Shown one piece after another: positions 1-6,261 of a stretch of DNA of 6,261 nucleotides. Where the stretch lies: the NCBI GenBank assembly GCA_945897695.1, contig CAMDGW010000148.1:1-6261 (forward strand). Direction: 5' to 3'. The stretch is from Pseudobacteriovorax antillogorgiicola. GTDB taxonomy: Bacteria > Bdellovibrionota_B > Oligoflexia > Oligoflexales > RGVZ01. Positions within the stretch are counted from its first letter, which is position 1, and each line of letters begins with the position of its first letter. The position numbers and the translations under genes are program-made. The notes beneath the pieces were generated by a model, which was not told the origin of the DNA, searched no databases, and was given only the letters and a program-made list of their open reading frames with translations.

Positions 1-1351
1 TGTCCTCACTCAGGGCCCCAAACGACATCGAAAATCTGGCATCACAATTTACTGCTAGTCGAAGCTCATCTGAGCGACTTGCCAAAGACAAAAACTCGCG
101 AAACTTTTGTAAAGCGTTAGTCGCAGACACCCCAGATATAGAGCCAAAAACTGCATTTTTTCTAATTTGCTCAGGTAGGGGAAGCAGGGAACCCTCTTGC
201 GAGCGAGCAATCCATTCCATAAAAAGGATATGAGCCTGAGCCATATTACCGGGACCAAAGATAAAGCCGCACCCAGGTTGGTCGGCTATTGATCGCCAAA
301 CACCGTCAAGAAAACTAGTCATAGTAAATTGCTCAGCCCCAGAAAGTGCGGCAAAAATTCGATTTAGCCGCCCGATCTGTGGCGTCAGTCCTTCTTTAAG
401 TACCTTCGAAGATGCCAGTCCAAAGTACTCGGCCTCAGCTCGCGACTTTAAGCGCTCGGAACTGGCTTGCCACATCAACAATGGAGACAAGCCCGTCAAT
501 CGTTTATCTAGCGCCATGTAGCCAGTACTAGGTTCCCGCTGAATAACTCCATGCGCCATGAGCCTGCGGCCAAGTTTTCCGACCAAACGAAGCCTTTCCA
601 TCAGTAAAGAAGTCGGCTCCGTAGTTTTTTTTGCAAGTTTCAGACCTGATGTGACCTCTTCTAAGGAACAACCGACGAGCCCATCAAGTCTAATCCAAGC
701 TGCTTCATCCTGCATGGCCGCCTCCATGCGGGCATAAACCACCTGCTCGGGCACAGAAAGTTCTAGCCAAACGGGAGTCCATAATACGAGCGGTAATCGT
801 TTCCGATTTACCCCTGACAGACTGTGGCCCCCTGTAAGACGACGAATCAGGTCCAAGTGAGTGTCAGTATAGCCAGTTAAAAGCTCCACAGCCAAAGAGC
901 TCGGTCTTAGTCTCAGTTTTCGATTATGGGGATTTGTTGGGTCGGAAACCCATGTTTCATTTTCAAATAGTGGCACACAGCTGATTTCAGATGTCTCTAT
1001 GGAAACGGGAAACCGTAATTGAGATAAAGATTCGAAGACTCGTGCTAACCGTTCTTTGGCAGCGAGATCAACTCCAGAAAGATGCTTTTGCGACTGACTC
1101 CAGTCTAGTTCAATGACGTCAACCACATCAGATTCAAGCATCTGTCGCTGGACATCGCCTAGAAGAACAGCAAGGAGACTCAACTCTTGCGGCGTAAACC
1201 TTGGAAGTAATCCAGCGTCACAAACGCCGACGACTGATGGCCCTTGGGAAGATAACGACGCCGCAGCCTCAAAAGCATGAACCCACCAACCTGGAACGAA
1301 CGTGCGAGCCGTCTCCAGTTTTACTGCGGGAAATGTTTTAGGAAAGACCAC
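1..1351 (-). CDS. Uncharacterised protein, at least 450 residues, 3' end beyond the left window edge
   Basis: An unbroken reading frame runs from an in-frame TGA at 1361-1363 to the left edge with no stop for 450 codons, and its translation has normal protein composition. I chose GTG at 1349-1351: it is the only usual start codon soon after that TGA and follows AAAGGA. The first in-frame ATG (1139-1141) has no ribosome binding site, and the 70 residues before it look coding. I do not recognise the family. No signal peptide or membrane segment is apparent, so it is probably cytoplasmic. Two stretches look like winged helix-turn-helix DNA-binding folds, judged by eye only. Residues about 222-280 show a short helix, a turn, a longer helix ending in LGRRLMAHGVIQRE and a wing-like STGYMAL. 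Residues about 385-425 (LLPLPEQ, then SGVSATNALQKF) loosely recall the GntR pattern. A transcriptional regulator or a replication-initiator-like protein would fit. It follows the nuo operon on the same strand, behind a likely terminator. Confidence 0.75.
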   Translation of the reverse strand, partial: MVFPKTFPAVKLETARTFVPGWWVHAFEAAASLSSQGPSVVGVCDAGLLPRFTPQELSLLAVLLGDVQRQMLESDVVDVIELDWSQSQKHLSGVDLAAKERLARVFESLSQLRFPVSIETSEISCVPLFENETWVSDPTNPHNRKLRLRPSSLAVELLTGYTDTHLDLIRRLTGGHSLSGVNRKRLPLVLWTPVWLELSVPEQVVYARMEAAMQDEAAWIRLDGLVGCSLEEVTSGLKLAKKTTEPTSLLMERLRLVGKLGRRLMAHGVIQREPSTGYMALDKRLTGLSPLLMWQASSERLKSRAEAEYFGLASSKVLKEGLTPQIGRLNRIFAALSGAEQFTMTSFLDGVWRSIADQPGCGFIFGPGNMAQAHILFMEWIARSQEGSLLPLPEQIRKNAVFGSISGVSATNALQKFREFLSLASRSDELRLAVNCDARFSMSFGALSED

Positions 1352-1355
1352 GAGA

Positions 1356-1361
1356 TCCTTT
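1356..1361 (-). promoter_or_regulatory. Ribosome binding site supporting the GTG start of the left-hand gene
   Basis: AAAGGA on the minus strand lies four bases before the GTG at 1349-1351. The match to the anti-Shine-Dalgarno sequence is fair but the spacing is shorter than usual, so initiation may be weak. It is the only such site near the beginning of this open frame and is the main reason for choosing GTG over the ATG at 1139-1141. Confidence 0.45.
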
Positions 1362-1455
1362 CACGGCAAGGCGTACACGTTTTTGTGGTTGAGTCACACA
1401 ACAGTGGTACTAAATTTCTACATAGACTGTCGATGAAATTTTGCCCCAATAAAGG

Positions 1456-1475
1456 AGTATAATTTTTTGATCAAA
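1456..1475 (-). promoter_or_regulatory. Possible promoter -10 box and adjoining palindrome for the left-hand gene
   Basis: On the minus strand TATACT (1461 down to 1456) matches five of six bases of the sigma-70 -10 consensus. It would place a transcript start near 1449 and give a leader of roughly 100 bases. I find no good -35 hexamer at 16-18 bases, so an activator or another sigma factor may be needed, or this may not be a promoter. Just upstream is the perfect palindrome TTTGATCAAA (1466-1475), a position where a regulator could bind. Its TTGAT halves resemble FNR half-sites but lack the four-base spacer that FNR sites have. Confidence 0.25.
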
Positions 1476-1492
1476 GTCGCTGATATTACGAC

Positions 1493-1534
1493 AAAACTCG
1501 CTCTGACGAGGGATGTTACCACCATCAGGCGAGT
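1493..1534 (-). terminator. Probable intrinsic terminator ending the nuo operon
   Basis: About 30 bases after the nuoI stop, the minus strand can form a 12-base-pair stem. The 5' arm ACTCGCCTGATG (1534-1523) pairs with CGTCAGAGCGAGT (1508-1496), with one bulged A at 1502 and one G-U pair. The 14-base loop might fold further. The stem ends directly in TTTT (1496-1493), followed by GTCG. The stem is strong and well placed but the T tract is short, so termination may be partial. The plus-strand side has no T run, so it looks one-directional. Confidence 0.55.
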
Positions 1535-1564
1535 CTCAAATGATACTAGGGTCGAACAAGCAGA

Positions 1565-2167
1565 TCAGTGATGTCCGTGGCGCACCAACGCGTGAATTTC
1601 CTCTTCCTTGACGTGTGGCTTATCCGTGATCGGATGCTTTTCATTTTCATCTTTCACACTGGCGATACCACCGTGCAATACGGGTCGCTTAGCCAAGTAA
1701 TCCTTAGTGTAAACCCATCTATCTTCAGCAAGCCCCGCCATAACATACTCAGGACCGAGACGGATTGCGTCCACAGGACAAGCCTCCTCGCAGAAACCGC
1801 AGAAGACGCAGCGGAGAATATCAATCTCAAATCGAACGGGATACTTTTCAATTTCGTTCTCCGGGTGCTGCCCTGCTTCAATATGAATGCACTGAGCTGG
1901 ACAGTTCGTGGCACAAAGAAAGCAAGCCGTACATCTGACATTACCATCTTCACGAAGCGTCAAAAAGTGCTTGCCCTTGAATCGGCTACTATAGGTGGCC
2001 TCCTGTTCTGGCCACTCAAGTGTCTCAGTTTTCTCACGCCCTGTGATCTGAAGAGCAAAAGTCTTCATCGTGAACTTCATCCCAGTCATGATGCTGGTGA
2101 AGTAACCCCACGCCGCAGCAAATGGATTCGGATCAAAAGGTGGAGGAGCGACTTTTTTTACTGCCAT
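1565..2167 (-). CDS. nuoI: NADH-quinone oxidoreductase subunit I (NuoI)
   Basis: NuoI is the ferredoxin-like subunit of complex I that carries clusters N6a and N6b and passes electrons from NuoG toward NuoB and the quinone site, at the cytoplasmic face of the membrane. The 200-residue product has two textbook 8-Fe ferredoxin motifs: C79-x2-C82-x2-C85-x3-C89-P and C120-x2-C123-x2-C126-x3-C130-P. The N-terminal 20-60 region has the amphipathic stretch typical of the family (WGYFTSIMTGMKFTMKTF) that lies along the membrane arm, then the usual F-K-G-x-H-x-L-T-L-R segment (63-72). The C-terminal 40 residues are polar and rich in histidine and glutamate, ending RHGHH, and look lineage-specific. The ATG is preceded by a strong AAAGGAG (2177-2183) nine bases upstream, which overlaps the nuoG stop. 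It follows nuoG by 15 bases with no nuoH between, and is the last nuo gene before the hairpin at 1493-1534. Confidence 0.96.
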   Translation of the reverse strand: MAVKKVAPPPFDPNPFAAAWGYFTSIMTGMKFTMKTFALQITGREKTETLEWPEQEATYSSRFKGKHFLTLREDGNVRCTACFLCATNCPAQCIHIEAGQHPENEIEKYPVRFEIDILRCVFCGFCEEACPVDAIRLGPEYVMAGLAEDRWVYTKDYLAKRPVLHGGIASVKDENEKHPITDKPHVKEEEIHALVRHGHH

Positions 2168-2182
2168 TTCGTATAACTCCTT

Positions 2183-3676
2183 TCAGTGAGCCGACTTATA
2201 AGCTTCAGCAACAGCTGCAACCGTTCCACCAACACATAGTGCGCCGGCTACCGGACAAGCAAATGGAGTCGTTAAATGACCTTCTTTACCCTGATGGTTG
2301 ATGAACGTTCCGCGTTTTTCTGCAAAGCCCTTCAGGGGAAGTACATGCTTTGCCGTTTTAATGTCATCAATCAGGCCGTTGACCGTCCAGAATGATACGA
2401 ACTCGAGCTCAGACAAGGCAATCAGGTGAGATTTCAGACTTGGAAAGCCCGACGTCAGCTCAGGGACAAGGGCTATAACGACCTTGGCACCGCACTTGGC
2501 AACCTCTTCGTGTTGGTTTCTGGCCACATCAGCTGTTAACCCATGGCGATGTAACGATGCTAGAAGTCCATGTGTATTAGCATTTCGATCTCCCCTAAGA
2601 AGGAGCCCATCGAAATCCGCCACTTTTTCCGTTGGCTCACGCCACTGAAAGACTTTCTTGATACCAAGTTTCCCAACGAAGAAATCAAAGAAAGCATCAT
2701 ACTCTTCATTGGTGTATTGCGCCGAAACAAGGAGGGCAATTTCCTCAGTCTTGTGGGTTTTTAGTTTATGAGCCAGCAATTTGACTGCCTCACCGACTTC
2801 AGCGTCTCGGCGCTTGCCATGGTCTACCACAATAGCAACGCGCTGGCGCTCCTCTTGGTTTAGATGGCGGTATGTCCCACGACCATAATCACACATCCAA
2901 TGTCCGTTTGGCTGACCTTCACGGGGTTTGACACGATAGTAAGTACCTGTTTCCTCTTTGCCAAAAACATCAATCTGGCAGCCTGTTGCACAGCCAGGAC
3001 ATGTCGCTGGCTTATCTTTAAGAAACCAGACGCGCTGCTTAAAACGGAAGTCTTTGGAGGTAAATGCACCGACTGGACAAATATCCACGAGGTTAGTTGT
3101 ATAGCCGTGGGTCACTTTCTTTCCTGGGTATGTGCCAATGATCGCATGATCACCGCGATCAAAAATACCGAGGGCTCCCGTTTTTGTGACTTCGCTCTCA
3201 AAACGTACGCAACGGCTGCAGAGAATGCAGCGTTCTGTGTCGAGCACCAAGTCACCGCCAATATCCAGTGCCTTTGGCTTCAGCACTTTAGGCCGATCCA
3301 TCTGGCTTTGGTATTTACCAACCGACATATAATAGTTCTGGAGCCCACACTCACCCGCCTGGTCACAGATCGGACAATCCAGAGGGTGATTGATGAGATG
3401 AAATTCAAGGGCCCATTTATGTGCGTCTTTGACTTCCTCGGTATCGGTCCTCACTTCCATGCCTTCAGTTGCTTGAAGGTTGCAGGCGATTTCAAGCTTT
3501 GGACGCCCCTCAATCTTGACAAGACAGAACCTACAAACGCCAGCCACAGAAAGACCCGGGTGCCAGCAAAAATGTGGAATGGCGATCTTCATCTGTTGAG
3601 CAGCTTGCATCACAGTCGTGCCTTTGGACACCGAAACTGACTGACCATTTATTTTAAATGAGACTGTTTCACTCAC
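2183..3676 (-). CDS. nuoG: NADH-quinone oxidoreductase subunit G (NuoG), short form
   Basis: NuoG is the large Fe-S subunit of the complex I N module and relays electrons from NuoF to NuoI. All cluster motifs are visible. The [2Fe-2S] N1b ligands are C37, C48, C51 and C65. The His-liganded N5 has H97-x3-C101-x2-C104-x5-C110. N4 has C150, C153, C156 and C200. An N7-type motif is C226-x2-C229-x3-C233-x28-C262, which many complex I enzymes lack. The remaining molybdopterin-oxidoreductase-like part (about 270-497) is much reduced: the protein is 497 residues against roughly 780 in Thermus and 900 in E. coli. The usual end motif survives as E453-K-R-G-T-F-x-N-x-x-G-K, so the loss appears internal, and the frame is open throughout. 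Translation starts at GTG (3674-3676), eight bases after AGAGGT (3685-3690), and overlaps the nuoF stop by four bases (GTGA), which suggests translational coupling. Confidence 0.95.
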   Translation of the reverse strand: MSETVSFKINGQSVSVSKGTTVMQAAQQMKIAIPHFCWHPGLSVAGVCRFCLVKIEGRPKLEIACNLQATEGMEVRTDTEEVKDAHKWALEFHLINHPLDCPICDQAGECGLQNYYMSVGKYQSQMDRPKVLKPKALDIGGDLVLDTERCILCSRCVRFESEVTKTGALGIFDRGDHAIIGTYPGKKVTHGYTTNLVDICPVGAFTSKDFRFKQRVWFLKDKPATCPGCATGCQIDVFGKEETGTYYRVKPREGQPNGHWMCDYGRGTYRHLNQEERQRVAIVVDHGKRRDAEVGEAVKLLAHKLKTHKTEEIALLVSAQYTNEEYDAFFDFFVGKLGIKKVFQWREPTEKVADFDGLLLRGDRNANTHGLLASLHRHGLTADVARNQHEEVAKCGAKVVIALVPELTSGFPSLKSHLIALSELEFVSFWTVNGLIDDIKTAKHVLPLKGFAEKRGTFINHQGKEGHLTTPFACPVAGALCVGGTVAAVAEAYKSAH

Positions 3677-4947
3677 GCCGAAGTACCTCTCTTGATGTAT
3701 TCTCGTATTTCATCACCGAATTTTTTTGTTATCGCCATGGTTGGCATAGCCGCCGCATCCGATAAAGCGCAAATAGTTCGACCACCCATTTGTTTGGCAA
3801 CGGTCCACATTTTCTCGACATCGGACTCGTGTCCTTCATGGTCATAAATGCCACCCATGATATTCGCCAACCAACCTGTTCCTTCACGGCATGGCGTGCA
3901 CTGCCCACAGCTTTCATGATGGTAGAAGTCTGCAATCACCTTCATCAGCTGAACCATACTCATGCGGTCATCGATAATCATGATGGCACCAGATCCAAGC
4001 ATCGAGCCTTTGGCTGCAATTGCTTCATAATCTAACGTCAGGCCTTTTAGTTCTTCAGGAGTCAAAATGGGCGCGGATGCTCCACCCGGAATACAGGCTT
4101 TCATCGTACGGCCAGGAAGCATGCCGCCGCAGTCTTCATTCAGGAGTTTTTCGAAGGAATAACCCAACGGAAGCTCGTACACGCCAGGTTTCTTGATGGC
4201 ACCGGCGATTGAAAATAGCTTTGTTCCCGGGGATTTTTCAGTTCCGATAGCTTTGTATGCGGTTGCTCCGTTATTGATAATCCACGGCACAGCGGCAAAT
4301 GTCTCAGTGTTATTAACAACCGTTGGCTTGCCGAGGTAACCACTCACCGCAGGAAACGGCGGTTTTAGTTTTGGCTGGCCTTTTTTACCTTCAAGCGAGG
4401 AAATCAAGCCAGTCTCCTCACCACAAATGTAGGCGCCTGCACCGGTATAATGATCCAAATCAAAATCAAATCCTGAACCAAGAATATTCTTGCCCAGGAA
4501 ACCTGCTGCATAAGCTTCCTTGATTGCTGTTTCAAGCCACCTGATCTCATCGAAAAACTCATAGCGAGTATAAATATACCCCTTCGTCGCCCCAATCGCC
4601 TTCGCTGCGATAATCATGCCCTCAACAAGCATGTGAGGACTTAGTTCTGCGATATAGCGATCTTTGAAAGTACCAGGCTCGCCTTCATCGTTATTGCAGA
4701 TCAAATATCGTGGACCCGCAATATTCTGAGGAACAAAGCTCCACTTTAGCCCAGTGGGAAAGCCGGCTCCCCCGCGACCCCGAAGTCCTGACTGTTTGAC
4801 TTCTTCGATAATCTGTGACGACGGCATGGCAAAAGCTTTTTTTAGAGCTGAATAGCCACCTTTTGACTGATAAGTAGCAAGGGCCCGGCTGTTGGGCATT
4901 CCTTCAAACTCTGTGAGGATTTTGACTTTGTCGGTCGTATTTCCCAT
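3673..4947 (-). CDS. nuoF: NADH-quinone oxidoreductase subunit F (NuoF), NADH- and FMN-binding
   Basis: NuoF is the electron entry subunit of complex I: it binds NADH, oxidises it with FMN and hands electrons to cluster N3. The 424-residue length is typical. Visible motifs in order are the glycine-rich nucleotide loop GLRGRGGAGFPTGLKW (54-69), the FMN-site NNDEGEPGTFKDR (85-97), GAGAYICGEETG (169-180) followed by SLEG and LKPPFPA (194-200), and VNNTET (211-216). The C-terminal N3 motif is ESCGQCTPCREG with C347, C350 and C353, plus C393 in TICALSDAAAMP. Residue 180 is glycine where alanine is common (GEETA), a small change. The ATG at 4945-4947 follows a strong GAGGTG (4953-4958) by five bases. 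nuoE ends nine bases upstream, so its stop codon sits within the ribosome binding region. The gene end overlaps the nuoG start by four bases. Confidence 0.98.
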   Translation of the reverse strand: MGNTTDKVKILTEFEGMPNSRALATYQSKGGYSALKKAFAMPSSQIIEEVKQSGLRGRGGAGFPTGLKWSFVPQNIAGPRYLICNNDEGEPGTFKDRYIAELSPHMLVEGMIIAAKAIGATKGYIYTRYEFFDEIRWLETAIKEAYAAGFLGKNILGSGFDFDLDHYTGAGAYICGEETGLISSLEGKKGQPKLKPPFPAVSGYLGKPTVVNNTETFAAVPWIINNGATAYKAIGTEKSPGTKLFSIAGAIKKPGVYELPLGYSFEKLLNEDCGGMLPGRTMKACIPGGASAPILTPEELKGLTLDYEAIAAKGSMLGSGAIMIIDDRMSMVQLMKVIADFYHHESCGQCTPCREGTGWLANIMGGIYDHEGHESDVEKMWTVAKQMGGRTICALSDAAAMPTMAITKKFGDEIREYIKRGTSA

Positions 4948-4956
4948 TTTTTCACC

Positions 4957-5445
4957 TCACTTCAATGACGAATATTTTTCGAGGATCTGATCTACATTGT
5001 CTACAGTAACCTTGTGATGACGATCCTTATTGACAATTATAGCTGGTGCCTGATCACAAACACCTAAACAAGGAACACCGATCACTTCAAACGCAGCATT
5101 GTCACCATGCTTTTCTTCAAGGTGTTTGATATGCCCTTCAATCCTCTCAATGACTTCGTTGGCACCCATCATGCAGCAAACAATATTGTCACAAACCTGA
5201 ATTGGATGCTTTCTGGGTTTCTTTTGGTAGTAGGCCTTATAGAAGGTAAGCACTTCCTTCACCTGGACCCGGTCTAGGCCGTAAGTTGAATTCAATGCCT
5301 CAATATGCTTTTCCTCAACCCATCCACATTCGTCTTGAATAGCATGCAGTACCGGCAAGATCGCTGTACGTTTTGTCTCGTACCTCGTTAGCTCTTTTTT
5401 GATTTTGTCCTGTAGACCTGGGGAAAACGTGTTGTTATCGCTCAT
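4957..5445 (-). CDS. nuoE: NADH-quinone oxidoreductase subunit E (NuoE), [2Fe-2S] N1a subunit
   Basis: NuoE is the small thioredoxin-like subunit of the complex I N module. It pairs with NuoF and holds the [2Fe-2S] cluster N1a close to FMN, which is thought to tune electron flow and limit radical formation. From the chosen start the protein has 162 residues, a normal length. The N-terminal half has the helical segment AILPVLHAIQDECGW (28-42) typical of the family. The cluster ligands are C85 and C90 in VCDNIVCCMMG and C126 and C130 in PCLGVCDQAP, the usual C-x4-C and C-x3-C pairs. An additional C91 follows C90. I chose the ATG at 5443-5445 over the in-frame TTG six bases upstream (5449-5451), because AAGGA at 5456-5460 lies ten bases from the ATG but only four from the TTG. 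The gene begins 17 bases after nuoD and ends nine bases before nuoF. Confidence 0.96.
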   Translation of the reverse strand: MSDNNTFSPGLQDKIKKELTRYETKRTAILPVLHAIQDECGWVEEKHIEALNSTYGLDRVQVKEVLTFYKAYYQKKPRKHPIQVCDNIVCCMMGANEVIERIEGHIKHLEEKHGDNAAFEVIGVPCLGVCDQAPAIIVNKDRHHKVTVDNVDQILEKYSSLK

Positions 5446-5455
5446 GATCAATTTG

Positions 5456-5460
5456 TCCTT
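5456..5460 (-). promoter_or_regulatory. Ribosome binding site deciding the nuoE start
   Basis: AAGGA on the minus strand lies between the nuoD stop and the nuoE start. Its distance to the ATG at 5443-5445 is ten bases and to the in-frame TTG at 5449-5451 four bases. The ATG is the better start codon with an acceptable, slightly long spacing, so the shorter protein is preferred. Confidence 0.55.
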
Positions 5461-5462
5461 AA

Positions 5463-6261
5463 TTAGCGGTCCAATTCACCGGCAATAATATTCATGGTAC
5501 CAAGGGTTGCTGCGATATCAGCAATCATATCGCCCTCCACCAGCTCAGACACTGCCTGAAATATCGCAAAGCACGGCGGACGACACTTCACCCGGTAGGG
5601 CACTCCACTTCCATCGGAAACAACGTAGAAGCCCAATTCGCCATTTGCCGCCTCGTATCCCTGATAGATCTCACCAGCTGGTACTTTTACACCATTGATA
5701 ACTTGCATGAACTGGTTCATGAGGCCTTCGATATTTCCGTATACATCCTGTTTGTTCGGCAGAACAATTCCAGGATCATCAACATCAATGGGGCCGCTTG
5801 GAATGTTATTAAGACACTGGTCCAAGATGCGGCAGCTTTCCAAAATTTCTGCCATTCGCACTTGATAGCGATCATAACAGTCACCACGATCACCAACTGG
5901 AACATCAAACTCCAATTGATCGTATCCATAATAAGGCGAGTAAACACGCATATCCAGAGGCACTCCAGTGGCACGAAGACATGGACCAGTCCATCCCCAG
6001 TTCATCGCGCTCTCTGCCGATATTTTACCAACGCCAACCATGCGCTTAACAAAGATCCGGTTCTTCGTACAAAGCAAATCAATTTCGCGATGGGCTTGGC
6101 GAATTGCTTTTACGACGTCGCGCGCTTCATCAACCCAGCCATCGGGGAAGTCAAAACCCATGCCGCCAATCCGAGAAAGCGAGACAGTTAAACGGGCTCC
6201 ACAGAGCTTTTCAAACAAACCGCAAACGCGCTCACGAGCAGAAAATCCGAGCCAGAAATTT
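5463..6261 (-). CDS. nuoD: NADH-quinone oxidoreductase subunit D (NuoD), C-terminal 265 residues, 5' end outside window
   Basis: NuoD is the 49-kDa-type subunit of complex I. With NuoB and NuoH it forms the quinone-reduction site, and it descends from the large subunit of [NiFe] hydrogenases. The frame is open to the right edge, and the visible part begins FWLGFSARER, which aligns with the family's internal E-R segment. Then come LCGAR, R-I-G-G (SRIGGMGFDFPDGW), WGWTGPCLRATGVPLDMR, the Y-x-x-Y-D-x-x-x-F-D-V-P-V-G-D-x-G-D-C-Y-D-R-Y block, P-x-G-E-I-Y, GELGFYVVSDGSGVPYRVK, and the standard end I-I-x-G-E-L-D-R followed by stop. An in-frame TTG at 6216-6218 falls inside conserved sequence and is not the start. 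About 140 N-terminal residues should lie to the right if the protein is an unfused 400-residue type, but a NuoCD fusion cannot be excluded from here. The cysteines in the quinone-proximal C-terminal part (CRPPCF) replace the more usual serine near P-S-F. nuoE follows after 17 bases. Confidence 0.97.
   Translation of the reverse strand, partial: NFWLGFSARERVCGLFEKLCGARLTVSLSRIGGMGFDFPDGWVDEARDVVKAIRQAHREIDLLCTKNRIFVKRMVGVGKISAESAMNWGWTGPCLRATGVPLDMRVYSPYYGYDQLEFDVPVGDRGDCYDRYQVRMAEILESCRILDQCLNNIPSGPIDVDDPGIVLPNKQDVYGNIEGLMNQFMQVINGVKVPAGEIYQGYEAANGELGFYVVSDGSGVPYRVKCRPPCFAIFQAVSELVEGDMIADIAATLGTMNIIAGELDR

Larger units (their letters stand above)
1352..1564. other. Intergenic region between nuoI and the left-hand gene
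   Basis: This 213-base gap separates two transcription units on the minus strand. Next to nuoI it holds a terminator-like hairpin. Further on are a 10-base palindrome, TTTGATCAAA (1466-1475), a TATACT box (1456-1461) and about 100 bases of possible leader before the GTG start. I see no convincing coding frame in it, no tRNA and no transposon end. A 61-codon plus-strand frame crosses it, but it mostly overlaps the start of the left gene in antisense and has no credible features. Confidence 0.7.

Noticed and set aside
55..258. A 67-codon minus-strand frame with a hydrophobic start
   Set aside because: It is a different frame of the same strand inside the long left-hand gene, whose frame stays open for 450 codons.
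1277..1462. A 61-codon plus-strand frame crossing the intergenic gap
   Set aside because: It overlaps the start of the left-hand gene in antisense. There is no good ribosome binding site and no recognisable motif.
1458..1463. A perfect TATAAT on the plus strand
   Set aside because: There is no matching -35 element at 16-18 bases, and no plus-strand gene follows; it overlaps the minus-strand TATACT in an AT-rich stretch.
1352..1564. Possible mobile-element scar explaining the missing nuoJ-N
   Set aside because: I see no inverted-repeat ends, target duplication or transposase fragments; the gap looks like an ordinary terminator and promoter spacer.
1568..2176. A 202-codon plus-strand open frame
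   Set aside because: It lies wholly antisense to nuoI, which has both ferredoxin motifs and a strong ribosome binding site. The plus-strand translation has no recognisable domain.
2864..3640. A 258-codon plus-strand open frame rich in cysteine and threonine
   Set aside because: It is antisense to the Fe-S part of nuoG; its composition is what the complement of a cysteine-rich gene gives. It has no supporting context.
2183..3676. The idea that short NuoG is caused by a frameshift or deletion that killed the gene
   Set aside because: The frame is open from start to stop, all cluster ligands are present, and the family end motif (E-K-R-G-T-F) is in the same frame near the C terminus.
5703..6191. 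A 162-codon plus-strand open frame
   Set aside because: It is antisense to the highly conserved nuoD sequence and has no family features.
6216..6218. An in-frame TTG as a possible nuoD start
   Set aside because: Conserved NuoD sequence continues upstream of it to the window edge, so the real start is outside the window.

Overview
The window is a stretch of bacterial chromosome in which every gene I can support lies on the minus strand. It falls into two parts. From about 1565 to the right edge is the back half of a respiratory complex I (NADH:quinone oxidoreductase, Nuo) operon, read right to left as nuoD (5' end outside the window), nuoE, nuoF, nuoG and nuoI. From 1351 to the left edge is an open, unidentified gene of at least 450 codons in its own transcription unit. 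The 213-base gap between them holds a probable terminator for the nuo operon and a possible promoter for the left gene.

The nuo genes are tightly packed (gaps of 11-17 bases, one 4-base overlap) and most have clear Shine-Dalgarno sequences, so they should be one polycistronic message. Together they encode only hydrophilic peripheral-arm subunits. NuoE, NuoF and NuoG form the N module, which oxidises NADH at FMN and passes electrons through clusters N3, N1b, N4 and N5, with N1a and N7 off the main path. NuoI carries clusters N6a and N6b toward the quinone site, and NuoD forms much of that site. All Fe-S ligand motifs expected in E, F, G and I are present, so the proteins look functional.

The layout departs from the common order A-B-C-D-E-F-G-H-I-J-K-L-M-N. 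nuoH is missing between nuoG and nuoI, and nothing like nuoJ-N follows nuoI, where a terminator-like hairpin appears instead. The membrane-arm genes must lie elsewhere if the enzyme is complete. NuoG is also unusually short (497 residues): it keeps all four Fe-S motifs, including N7, but has a strongly reduced C-terminal molybdopterin-oxidoreductase-like domain.

The organism is a bacterium with an aerobic-type complex I, by eye of mid-range GC content. The separate D and E genes, the short NuoG and the style of the NuoI sequence recall Bdellovibrionota or other former Deltaproteobacteria, but this is a weak guess. I see no mobile element, CRISPR array, tRNA or rRNA. The left gene is the only part of the window whose function I cannot name.
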